A DNA stretch of 64,000 nucleotides, from assembly GCF_027587205.1 (NCBI RefSeq), contig NZ_JAPDOD010000008.1, forward strand, positions 130,594-194,593. The letters run 5' to 3'. Shown here piece after piece: positions 19,128 to 34,167 of the stretch. The position numbers and the translations under genes are program-made. Source of the DNA: Solirubrobacter ginsenosidimutans. Lineage in GTDB: Bacteria; Actinomycetota; Thermoleophilia; Solirubrobacterales; Solirubrobacteraceae. Below the pieces are notes generated by a model. It did not search any database, was not told where the DNA came from, and saw only the letters and a list, made by a program, of their open reading frames with translations. Within the stretch, counting starts at the first letter, position 1. Every line of letters starts with the position of its first letter.

Positions 19128-20834
19128 GTGCTCGTAGGGGCGACGCTGGGTGGAGCGTCATCGGCTCGAGCCGATGTTCGCTTCGAGCGCCAGGACATCT
19201 CGCTCCCTGGCCGTCCGGGCAACGTCGAGCTCGGCGACCTCGACGGCGTGCACGGCAAGGACATCGTTGTCGCCCTGCCGTTGCGGGGCGGTGTGGGCGT
19301 GCTGCTCAACCGCGGCGACGGCACGTTCGACGCGCCGCAGGAATACAGCGGCGGCGGGGTGTGCGCCGGCGTCGCGATCGACGTCGCGCTGGGCGACCTG
19401 ACCTTCGACGGCAAGCTCGACGCGTACCTCGCGTGCCCGCCGTATGTCGTGCGGCTCACCGGTGACGGCAAGGGCGCGCTGGGCAACCCGCAGCCGTTCG
19501 GCGTCGGCCTCCCGGCGCCGTGGCCGGACATGATCGCGCTGGTCCGGCACCAGAACGGCAGCCCGGCGCCGCTGCTCGCCCTGATGCACCAGACGGCGAC
19601 CGGCGCGCAGCTGTGCATCGACTACGACGTCACCGAGCCGGGGCTCGCGTGCAACGACACGCCGTCGGGTGCCCCGCTGGCCGTGGGCGACCTCAACGGG
19701 ACCTCGGCCGGTGTGCCGCCGGACGAGATCGTGACCAGCGAGGGCGGCGACAAGCTCGGCATCTTCGGCTTCTCACCTCCGCCGCTCGTGCTGTCGGAGA
19801 GCACGCGCACGTTTTCCGGCGGCGTCGAGTCGGCGGCGATCGGCGACCTCGACGACGACGGCGACCTCGACGTGCTCGCCGCGCAGTACGTGAGCGCCTT
19901 GGGGGAGCGGGTGCCGTCGCTGAACGTGTTCACGTGGGGCGCCACCGGGCTCGCGGTGATCCCGCGGCCGCTGCCGTCGATCGCCGGCCTCGACTCCGTT
20001 GCGATCGCCGACGTCGACGGTGATGGCTGCAACGACGTGGTGGGCGCGGGCGGGTTCGGGCGGGGCATCATCCATCTCGCCGACGGCGCCGGCTGGTTCG
20101 ACGGCGGCCGCGACCTGCCCCAGCTGGGATATCAGAGCCCCGCGACGGGCACGCGGGTGAGCCTGGCCGTCAGCGACCTGAGCGGGGACGGCCTGCCCGA
20201 GCTCGCGGTCGCCGACGTCCTGAACAACACCGTCATGGTCTTCGCCAACCGGTCCACGCCGGCCGGGGGCGCCTGCTTCGTTGCACCGACACCGACTCCG
20301 ACACCGACACCGACACCGACGGTCGTGCCGGTCGACCAGGTCGTCCCGGTCGTGACGAACACCGGCGCGGGTGTCGTGCCTCCCGCTCCCGCGCCGACGC
20401 CCGTACCGGTGGTCCCGCGCACCTGCGATGCGCCTGGGACGACGGCGTTCACCCACGGGACGTCCGGGGCCGACGTGCTCGTCGGCAGCGCCAGGCGCGA
20501 CACCCTCAGCGGCAACGCCGGCGACGACTGCGTGTTCGGGCTCGGGGACGATGACCGGCTCAACGGCGGGAGCGGGAAGGACGTCCTCGTCGGTGGAAGC
20601 GGCGACGACCGGATGAACGGCGGCATCGGCGACGACAAGCTCAACGCCGGCAACGGCAACGACACGCTCACACCCGCGGCCGGCAAGGACATCGCCAACG
20701 GCCAGGGCGGCAACGACCAGATCTACGCGGTCGACCGGACCAAGGACACGATCGACTGCGGTGCCGGCCGCGACAAGGTCACGGCCGACCGCGTCGACGT
20801 CCTCAAGAGCTGCGAGTTCGTCAAGCGCCGCTAG
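19128..20834 (+). CDS. Secreted FG-GAP/VCBS and RTX-repeat calcium-binding protein
   Basis: 568 aa from the GTG at 19128. The in-frame sequence upstream (IDSRARRLRWALAV, from 19089) completes a good signal peptide cleaved near SSARA, but offers only an ATC or CTG as start, so the true start is unclear. The N-terminal 370 residues carry beta-propeller FG-GAP/VCBS repeats with DLDDDGDLDVL, DVDGDGCNDVV and DLSGDGLPEL. A Thr-Pro linker (TPTPTPTPTPT) leads to about five RTX nonapeptides (GGSGKDVLVGGSGDDRMNGG). It is probably a surface or secreted adhesin-like protein folding with calcium. It shares its CTAG stop with the next gene. Confidence 0.85.
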   Translation: MLVGATLGGASSARADVRFERQDISLPGRPGNVELGDLDGVHGKDIVVALPLRGGVGVLLNRGDGTFDAPQEYSGGGVCAGVAIDVALGDLTFDGKLDAYLACPPYVVRLTGDGKGALGNPQPFGVGLPAPWPDMIALVRHQNGSPAPLLALMHQTATGAQLCIDYDVTEPGLACNDTPSGAPLAVGDLNGTSAGVPPDEIVTSEGGDKLGIFGFSPPPLVLSESTRTFSGGVESAAIGDLDDDGDLDVLAAQYVSALGERVPSLNVFTWGATGLAVIPRPLPSIAGLDSVAIADVDGDGCNDVVGAGGFGRGIIHLADGAGWFDGGRDLPQLGYQSPATGTRVSLAVSDLSGDGLPELAVADVLNNTVMVFANRSTPAGGACFVAPTPTPTPTPTPTVVPVDQVVPVVTNTGAGVVPPAPAPTPVPVVPRTCDAPGTTAFTHGTSGADVLVGSARRDTLSGNAGDDCVFGLGDDDRLNGGSGKDVLVGGSGDDRMNGGIGDDKLNAGNGNDTLTPAAGKDIANGQGGNDQIYAVDRTKDTIDCGAGRDKVTADRVDVLKSCEFVKRR

Positions 20835-21562
20835 TTCGGGAACACCGTCAGGGCGCGGCCGAAGAGCTCCGGGAGGTTCGTGGTGATCACGTCGCCCTCA
20901 CGGCGCAGGAAGACGCGGGTGCCGTCGCGTAGGAGCGCGGCGACGGTGTGGTTGGCGCCGTCGCCATAGAGGCCGATGGTGCCGGCCGGCGGGGAGGCAT
21001 CCGGGCCGTCGAGCGCGACGACCTTCGCCTCGACGGCGCCTTGGAGCAACTCGACCGGCGTCGGCGCCCAATCGGGCGGGAGGCTCGAGATCTGGTCGTC
21101 GGCCCCGACGAGCTCGACCGCACGGTGGAGCCGGTCGACGTAGGCGCGCCCGCGTGGCGTGACCGCCACGATCACCCGCGCGCACCAATCCTCCAGCTCG
21201 GACCGCATCGAGCGGCAGAAGCTGTCGTCGAGGTTGATCCGCCGCGTGGCGATGGCACAGACGTCGGGGTAGCCGCCGGTGTCGACGCGGATCGTGCCGC
21301 GCTTGCGAGGAAGGGTGCCGAGTTGGTTGCCCGCCGTGTAGTCGGGGGCGAGCCGGTCGGTGAATGCCCCGCACAGGGCGAGCGCGCGGTGACCCCCGAG
21401 CGTGCGATAGAGCTTGTCCGCCTTCGGGCCGAAGGCGATGCCCTTCTGGGTCAGGCGAATCCCGTCGTTCGCGCCGTAGACCGGCAGGTAATCAGGCCAG
21501 TCGGCGTGCGCCGCGGGCGCGGCGAACGCGAGGGCGAGCAGGGCAAGAGTGAGGGCGCGCAT
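20831..21562 (-). CDS. Secreted protein of unknown function
   Basis: 243 aa. A clear signal peptide (MRALTLALLALAFAAPAAHA) is followed by a mature domain with five Cys residues (CGAF, DVCAIATRR, DSFCRSMRSELEDWC), which suggests disulphides. I do not recognise the family. Its TAG stop overlaps that of the convergent RTX protein through a shared CTAG at 20831-20834. Confidence 0.75.
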   Translation of the reverse strand: MRALTLALLALAFAAPAAHADWPDYLPVYGANDGIRLTQKGIAFGPKADKLYRTLGGHRALALCGAFTDRLAPDYTAGNQLGTLPRKRGTIRVDTGGYPDVCAIATRRINLDDSFCRSMRSELEDWCARVIVAVTPRGRAYVDRLHRAVELVGADDQISSLPPDWAPTPVELLQGAVEAKVVALDGPDASPPAGTIGLYGDGANHTVAALLRDGTRVFLRREGDVITTNLPELFGRALTVFPN

Positions 21563-21596
21563 TTGCGCGCCATTGAAGCAGTGGGCGAACCCTCAG

Positions 21597-23779
<2,183 letters not shown>

Positions 23780-23825
23780 TCGAGACAGCAGCGTAGCGCT
23801 TAAGTGCGACGGTGCTGTCTCACTC

Positions 23826-24467
23826 TCATCTGAGGACGCGGTAGGTGATGTGGGTGACGCCGGCCGGGGACTCGACCACGCCGCGCTGCTCGAGCTTGCC
23901 GGGCGGCACGTCCTGGAGCAGGCGGGTGCCGGAACCCAACAGGACCGGGGCGACGTGGACCGCGAGCTCGTCGAGCAGCCCGGCGCGAAGGTACTGCGAG
24001 ACGGCGCTGCCGCCGCCGTGGACCTGGACGTCCTTGCCGCCGGCGGCCGCCATGGCCTGCTCGTAGGCGGATTCGATGCCGTCGGTGACGAAGGTGAACG
24101 TCGTGCCGGTCAGCTCCAGCGGCTCGCGGGCGTGGCTCGTGAGCACGAACACCGGCGTGTGGAAGGGCGGCTCGTCGCCCCACCAGCCGCGGCCGTTGCC
24201 GTCGTCCTCCCACGGCCCGGAGCCGCCGCTGTACATCTTGCGGCCCATGATCCCCGCGCCCACGCGGGCGCGCAGGGCATCGAAGTGATCGGAGTCGCTG
24301 TTCTTCTCGCCGCCGCTCTGGCCGTGCTCCTCGCGCCAGGACATCGCGGCGAACGCCCACTCATGCAGCTGCATCCCGCCGATGCCGAGCGGGTCGTTCA
24401 TGCTCGGGTTCGGGCCCGCGACGAAGCCGTCGAGGGAGATGGAAAGATCCGCAATCAGTGTGCTCAT
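23826..24467 (-). CDS. Dihydrofolate reductase-like (RibD C-terminal) protein
   Basis: 213 aa from the ATG at 24467 with a GAAGAGG site upstream. It has the DHFR/RibD_C fold signatures SISLDGFVAG at the start, IMGRKMYSGG in the middle, VQVHGGGSAVSQYLRAGLLDEL near the end and a final ITYRVL strand. This yyaP/yqjY-like group reduces unknown substrates and is not the housekeeping folA. It is divergent from the AGE epimerase gene, with 40 bp between the starts. Confidence 0.9.
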   Translation of the reverse strand: MSTLIADLSISLDGFVAGPNPSMNDPLGIGGMQLHEWAFAAMSWREEHGQSGGEKNSDSDHFDALRARVGAGIMGRKMYSGGSGPWEDDGNGRGWWGDEPPFHTPVFVLTSHAREPLELTGTTFTFVTDGIESAYEQAMAAAGGKDVQVHGGGSAVSQYLRAGLLDELAVHVAPVLLGSGTRLLQDVPPGKLEQRGVVESPAGVTHITYRVLR

Positions 24468-25534
24468 GCCTCTTCGACCGGGGTAGCGGGCAGGATTCAT
24501 CGCAAGCATGATCGATCTGGCTGCAGAGACCGAGCGACTCCTCGCCTTCGCCGAGGGCTCACGGCACCCCGAGGGCGGCTTCGCGTGGCTGCGCTCGGAC
24601 GGGACGCCGGACCTCGACCGCCCGCGCGAGCTGTGGATCACGACGCGGATGACGCACGTCTTCGCGCTCGGGGAGCTGCTGGGCTGGCCGGGCGCCGCCG
24701 AGCTCGTCGCGCACGGGCTCGACTCGCTGCGCCACGACTTCCGCGACCCGGTGCACGGCGGGTGGTTCGCGCAGGTGGGCGGGTCGACCGACAAGCGCGC
24801 CTACGAGCACGTCTTCGTGGTGCTCGCGGCGGCCTCGGCGGGCGACGACGCGCTGCTCGGCGAGGCGCTCGAGGTGCTCGACACCCGCTTCTGGGACCAG
24901 TCCGCCGGCGCGCTGGTCGACGTGTGGAATCGCGACTGGACCGACCTGGAGGCCTACCGCGGCGCCAACGCGAACATGCACGGCGTCGAGGCGATGCTCG
25001 CGACCGGCGACCCGCTGTGGCGCGAGCGGGCGGTGCGGGTGACGCAGCGGCTGGTCGTCGACAACCACCCACGGCTGAACGAGCACTTCGACGAGCAGTG
25101 GCGCCCGCTGCCGGATTACAACGTGACCGAGCCCGCGCACCCGTTCCGGCCCTACGGCGCGACGATCGGGCACTGGTTCGAGTGGGCGCGGCTCGCGTTC
25201 ACGCTCGACCGCTCCCTCTTCGAGGCCGACGCACGCAGGCTGTTCATGGCCGGCGTCCAGGACGGGTGGGACGGCAGCGGGTTCGTCTACACCGTCGACT
25301 GGGACGGCCGCCCCGTCGTGGCCGACCGGCTGCACTGGGTGCTGTGCGAGGCGATCGGCGCCGCCGCGGTGCTGGGCGAGGATGCGCTGCAGGCCGAGTG
25401 GTGGGACCTCGCGCAGGAGCGCTTCATCGATCCCGCCGACGGCTCATGGCAGCACGAGCTCGATCCCTCCAATCGCCCGTCGAGCACCGTCTGGGACGGC
25501 AAGCCGGACGTCTACCACGCGCTGCAGGCGACGC

Positions 25535-30209
<4,675 letters not shown>

Positions 30210-30217
30210 CGCCGTTT

Positions 30218-30267
30218 CTAAAGAGGGTCTGACCCCATTTATGTAAAGGGGGTCAGACCCTCTTTAG
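30218..30267. repeat. REP-like inverted repeat with GGGTCTGACCCC core
   Basis: Perfect 19-bp arms: 30218-30236 begins CTAAAGAGGGTCTGACC and 30249-30267 is its reverse complement, with a 12-bp AT-rich loop. Each arm contains a smaller GGGTCTGACCC palindrome. It fills most of the 79-bp gap between the GT39 stop and the metalloprotease start, and could end transcription from either side. Confidence 0.85.
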
Positions 30268-30288
30268 GTTGGCGCTCACGGCTGCGCG

Positions 30289-32469
30289 TCAGCCCGCGGC
30301 CGCCAGCGCCGCGGACTGCCCCGCGCAGTCGTAGAGCGTCACGCCGTCGGCGTTGACGGACTTGCAGGCGGACTGCACGGCGGCCATCGCGGTGGTCGAG
30401 CCCGTCCGGCCGTCGTTGCGGAGCCCGCCGCCACCGGAGTCGTCGGCGAGCACCCAGCGGATCTTGCCCAGCTGGACCTCGGACGCGAGCCAAGCGGGAG
30501 TGACCGCGCTCTCGCGCCCGGAGAACCCGCCGATGCCGGCGACATCCGCGTCGGAGGCGATGATCGCGGCCGCCGCGGTGGACTGGCTCGAGACGGCGAG
30601 CGTGCCGCCGCCGTTGGCCTTGATGTACGCGAGCGCCGAAGTAAGCGACGCGGAATTGCCGCCGAACGCGCCACCGCCACCGCCGGGCCCACCGAATCCG
30701 CCACGGCCGCCGAACCCGTTGGCGCCGGGAGTGGTCCCGCCGGCGCCGGGGGCGATGCCGTTGGTGCCGGTGCCGCCCGGGGCCGTTCCGTTCGCGCCGG
30801 GCGCCGAGCCCGCGCCGCCTGGGGCCGTTCCGCTCGCGCCGGGGGCCGTGCCGGTCATGCCCGGGTCGATGCCGCCTGCGCCCGGGGGCGTGTTGGCGCC
30901 CGCCGGCGGCGTGAAGTTGCCCCCGCCGAAGCCGCCGCGGCCGCGGAAACCGCCGCCGCCCCCTCCCGGACCGCCGAAGCCGACGCCCGCCGTTGCCGGG
31001 CCACCCGCCGGGAAGGTTCCGTTGGTGGCGTGGCCGAGGGTCTGGATCGACCAGGTCGCCGGCGCGATCAGGAGCGCCGCGAGCGCGCCCGCGATGCCCG
31101 CGTTGCGCGTCCGGGCGTCGGGGCCGAACGCGACCGCGCCCGCCCCCAGCACACCCACCACGACGAGGACCGGCGGGACCCACGAAAGCGAGCCCGAATT
31201 GTCGCCGAGCACCTTCAGCTCCGTCAACACGGCGCCGGCGATCGCGAGCGGGCCCGCGATCCGCGCGAGCCGATCGCCCTGCGTGAAGCGCACGGCGCCC
31301 GCACCGACCAGCGCCGCCGCGAACGGGGCGAGCTCACTCACGTAATAGGGGTGGAAGATGCCCTTGGCGCTGCTGAACGCGACCGCGGCGGTCAGCGCCA
31401 CGCCGCCGACGGCCAGCACCCAGCCGGTGACCGGGTCACGGCGCGACAGGCGCGAGGAGACCACGAGCGCGACGCCCGCCACCAGCGCGAAGCCCAGGAG
31501 CCAGCCCGCCTGCCCGCCCAGCGCGCTGTTCAAAAGCCGCAACACACCGGGATCGCCCCCGAAGAGGCCGTTGCCGCCGCCGAACCCGCCGCCACCGCCA
31601 CCCGGCCCGCCGCCACCGGCCATGCCCTGCGGCCCACCCGCCTGGCCGTCGAGCCGGCCGAGGCCGTTGTAATTGACGATCAGCGACCAGATCGAGTTGT
31701 CCGACGTGCCCGAGATCCAGGGCCGCGACGACGCCGGCGTCAGCGCGACCAGCAGCGGCCACGCCCCACCCGCCACGATCAGCGCGAGCCCGCCGCCGAG
31801 CAGCCCGCGCACCCGGTTGCGCGGCGCCGCCCACAGCCACGCGACCGCTAGCGCGGGCACGACCAGCAGCGCCGCGGCCATCTTCGTCTCAAAGCCGAAC
31901 CCGACGAGCGCACCCGCGAGCACCATCCAGCGCACCCGGCCGTCCTCCAACGCCCGCACGACCGCCCACAGCGCGCCGACGACGCACAGGATCAGCAGCG
32001 CATCCGGGTTGTTGTGGCGCGAGACGGCGACCGCGATCGGCGTCAGCGCCAGCACCGCGCCCGCGATGAACCCACCCGCCCGGCCGAACCGCCGCGCGAC
32101 GAGGTCGTAGACGAGCCACACCGACGCGACGCCCATCAGCGCCTGCGGCACGAGCATCGCCCACGAGTTGAACCCGAACACGCGCACGGACAGCGCCTGC
32201 ACCCACAGCGCCATCGGCGGCTTGTCCACCGTCATCACGCCGCCGGCGTCCAAGGATCCGTACAGGAACGCGTGCCACGACCCGGCCATCGAGCGCACCG
32301 CGCCCGCGTAGTAGTCGTTCGCCCACCCGTTGCGCGACAGCGCCCACAGGTTCAAGGCACCCGCCAGCACCAGCAGCGCGGCGACTTCGGGGCGGGGGAG
32401 AGCTACGGCACGCCCGCGCACCCGCGGGCGGGCGGGGACGCGCAGGCCGTCATGGGTCGTGGCAGACAT
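30289..32469 (-). CDS. GT39/ArnT-like membrane glycosyltransferase with YkcA/B-like C-terminal domain
   Basis: 726 aa. The N-terminal half has multiple membrane helices. It carries the early GT-C acidic motif region (NDYYAGAVRSM) and MTVDKPPMALWVQALSVRVFG, typical of dolichyl- or polyprenyl-phosphate-sugar-dependent GT39 enzymes. Glycine- and proline-rich low-complexity loops occur near residues 275-305 and 490-590. The last 110 residues (LTSALAYIKANGGG, GIGGFSGRESAVTP, GKIRWVLADD) match the soluble C-terminal domain of YkcA/B-like mannosyltransferases. It probably glycosylates an extracytoplasmic acceptor that cannot be named. Confidence 0.9.
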   Translation of the reverse strand: MSATTHDGLRVPARPRVRGRAVALPRPEVAALLVLAGALNLWALSRNGWANDYYAGAVRSMAGSWHAFLYGSLDAGGVMTVDKPPMALWVQALSVRVFGFNSWAMLVPQALMGVASVWLVYDLVARRFGRAGGFIAGAVLALTPIAVAVSRHNNPDALLILCVVGALWAVVRALEDGRVRWMVLAGALVGFGFETKMAAALLVVPALAVAWLWAAPRNRVRGLLGGGLALIVAGGAWPLLVALTPASSRPWISGTSDNSIWSLIVNYNGLGRLDGQAGGPQGMAGGGGPGGGGGGFGGGNGLFGGDPGVLRLLNSALGGQAGWLLGFALVAGVALVVSSRLSRRDPVTGWVLAVGGVALTAAVAFSSAKGIFHPYYVSELAPFAAALVGAGAVRFTQGDRLARIAGPLAIAGAVLTELKVLGDNSGSLSWVPPVLVVVGVLGAGAVAFGPDARTRNAGIAGALAALLIAPATWSIQTLGHATNGTFPAGGPATAGVGFGGPGGGGGGFRGRGGFGGGNFTPPAGANTPPGAGGIDPGMTGTAPGASGTAPGGAGSAPGANGTAPGGTGTNGIAPGAGGTTPGANGFGGRGGFGGPGGGGGAFGGNSASLTSALAYIKANGGGTLAVSSQSTAAAAIIASDADVAGIGGFSGRESAVTPAWLASEVQLGKIRWVLADDSGGGGLRNDGRTGSTTAMAAVQSACKSVNADGVTLYDCAGQSAALAAAG

Positions 32470-32533
32470 GCCTCAACCCTCGGCACGGCCCGTAAGAGAA
32501 GCCTCGGACTTCCCTGAGAACTCCCTGGGAACC

Positions 32534-32554
32534 TAAAGGGGACAGTCCCCTTTA
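32534..32554. repeat. Palindrome with GGGGACAGTCCCC core
   Basis: A 21-bp perfect palindrome (TAAAGGGGACAGTCCCCTTT plus A), with a T-rich flank on the plus strand. It is a variant of the G-rich palindromes at 2.9, 3.9 and 30.2 kb with a GACAGTC rather than GTCTGAC core. It lies between the GT39 start and a decayed gene. Confidence 0.75.
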
Positions 32555-32557
32555 TTT

Positions 32558-32668
32558 TCAGTCCTCGTCGGAGAAGGTCCGGTCGCGCAACACGCCCAGG
32601 TGGGGGACGACGAACGCGGCGAGGGCGATGAGCAGCAGGATCACGGTCAGCGGGCGGCCGAAGAAGAT
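32558..32668 (-). pseudogene. Possible remnant of a multi-pass transporter C-terminus (TctA-like)
   Basis: The minus strand reads IFFGRPLTVILLLIALAAFV, then VPHLGVLRDRTFSDED and a TGA at 32558-32560. The RPxxxxLLxxALxx pattern recalls the final helix of tripartite tricarboxylate transporter TctA proteins. No matching coding sequence continues upstream. The remainder of the 32.47-32.77 kb gap shows only the palindrome and no other gene. This is a fragment call from pattern memory only. Confidence 0.3.
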
Positions 32669-32772
32669 GCCGCGACAAAGAACCCGGCGCCGATCGCGGC
32701 GCGCGAACCGAGCCTCCCTCTCATCTTCAGACCACGTACCCAGGAACGGGGTCGCATCTATCCTTGCCCGCC

Positions 32773-33474
32773 GTGTCCAGGTCCCTCACCGTCGCTGCCG
32801 CCTGCCTTGCCCTGCTTCTCACCGCGTGCGGTGGATCGGACAAACCGAAGGCCGCCCAGTCCACCGCCACGCCCGCGGAGGCCACCGCCACGGCGGCCGC
32901 CGCGCTCGACGAGAACCACTGCACGCCCGCGAAGAACCCGGGCGAGCAGAAGCGAGCCAAGCTCAAGAAGCCGACCGAGACCCTCGACGCCGCACATACC
33001 TACGTCGCCACGGTCGACACCAACTGCGGCGCGTTCGAGATCACCCTGGACGCCAAGCGCGCGCCCAAGACGGGCGGCTCCTTCAAGTATCTGGCCGACC
33101 AGGGCTTCTACGACGGCCTGCTGATCCACCGGATCGTCCCCGGGTTCGTCTTCCAGGGCGGTGACCCGCTGGGCACCGGCAACGGCGGCCCCGGCTACCA
33201 GGTCGTCGAAGCGCCGCCGAAGACGCTCAAGTACGTCAAGTACGTCGTCGCGATGGCCAAGGCCGCCAACGACCCGGTCGGCGCGTCCGGTTCCCAGTTC
33301 TTCGTGGTGACCGGCAAGGACGGCGAGCAGCTCACGCCCGACTACGCGCTCCTGGGCGAGGTCACCTCAGGCCAGGACGTGGCCGACAAGATCGGGGCGA
33401 TCATCACGGACCCGCGCTCGGACTTCCCGGACGCGCCCGTGCTGATCAACTCGATCAAGGTCGACGAGAGCTAG
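32773..33474 (+). CDS. Lipoprotein cyclophilin-type peptidyl-prolyl isomerase
   Basis: 233 aa from the GTG at 32773; a TTG at 32764 is the alternative. A lipobox (LLLTACGGSD) predicts a membrane-anchored lipoprotein, followed by an Ala/Thr-rich linker. The cyclophilin domain shows YLADQGFYDGLLIHRIVPGF (VFQGGDP follows) and GASGSQFFVVTG. It would assist folding of exported proteins. Its stop shares a CTAG (33471-33474) with the convergent lipoprotein gene. Confidence 0.92.
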   Translation: MSRSLTVAAACLALLLTACGGSDKPKAAQSTATPAEATATAAAALDENHCTPAKNPGEQKRAKLKKPTETLDAAHTYVATVDTNCGAFEITLDAKRAPKTGGSFKYLADQGFYDGLLIHRIVPGFVFQGGDPLGTGNGGPGYQVVEAPPKTLKYVKYVVAMAKAANDPVGASGSQFFVVTGKDGEQLTPDYALLGEVTSGQDVADKIGAIITDPRSDFPDAPVLINSIKVDES

Positions 33475-34103
33475 CCGCCGAGGTTCCAGATCCCGCCGGC
33501 GGTGGTCGGCACGATCTCCAGCGCGAGCTGGAAGCGCGTCGGCGCCTCACCACCGCGCGGCGCCGGGAAGAGCAGGCAGCCGGACGTCTTGCGCCCGACG
33601 TCGAGGCGCAGCGTCTCGGCCTCGAAGCCGTTCGAGCACGCGGCGCGGGCACCGGCGTCGATCCCTACCGGCTTACCGTCGCCGTAGCTCAGCGCGGCCT
33701 GGCGCAGCGGCGCCTCGTAGACGGTGATGCCCGTGTTCTCGAGCTTCAGCTGCACGGCGACGTGGTCGCCGACGGTCTCGACCTTGGTCGGCGTGACCTG
33801 CAGGCGGATGCCGATGTTGGTGCCGGTCAGGGTGATCGGCTCACCCAGCCGGGCCTCCGCCGGGCGCGGCGGCTGGTGGTACTCGGTCTCGATGTCGGTC
33901 TCCGCGTCGCCCGTGGGCTCGTTGTGGATCTCGACGTAATAGTCCTTGACGCCCTGCGAGTAGCCCGCGAGATCGGGGTCCTCGTGCCGGGCCGGCGCCG
34001 TGGGCGTCGGGGTCGCGGTGGGCGTCGTGTCCGCGGCCTTCTTGTCGCCGCCACAGCCCGCGAGCAGCACGGCGAGCGCGGCGACTACGAACAACGTCTT
34101 CAT
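33471..34103 (-). CDS. Lipoprotein of unknown function (DUF4352-like beta domain)
   Basis: 210 aa. Lipobox LLAGCGGDKK, then a Thr/Pro-rich linker. The mature domain (LGEPITLTGTNIGIRLQVTP, VGDHVAVQLKLENTGITVYE) resembles the immunoglobulin-like DUF4352/Telomeric-repeat-type beta sandwich common in actinobacterial lipoproteins. The function is unknown. It is convergent with the cyclophilin gene. Confidence 0.7.
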   Translation of the reverse strand: MKTLFVVAALAVLLAGCGGDKKAADTTPTATPTPTAPARHEDPDLAGYSQGVKDYYVEIHNEPTGDAETDIETEYHQPPRPAEARLGEPITLTGTNIGIRLQVTPTKVETVGDHVAVQLKLENTGITVYEAPLRQAALSYGDGKPVGIDAGARAACSNGFEAETLRLDVGRKTSGCLLFPAPRGGEAPTRFQLALEIVPTTAGGIWNLGG

Positions 34104-34167
34104 GTGACCTCGGAAATACCACGAGGGCGCCGGCCGCGAACGGCCGGCGCCCTCGGGATTGGAGCGC

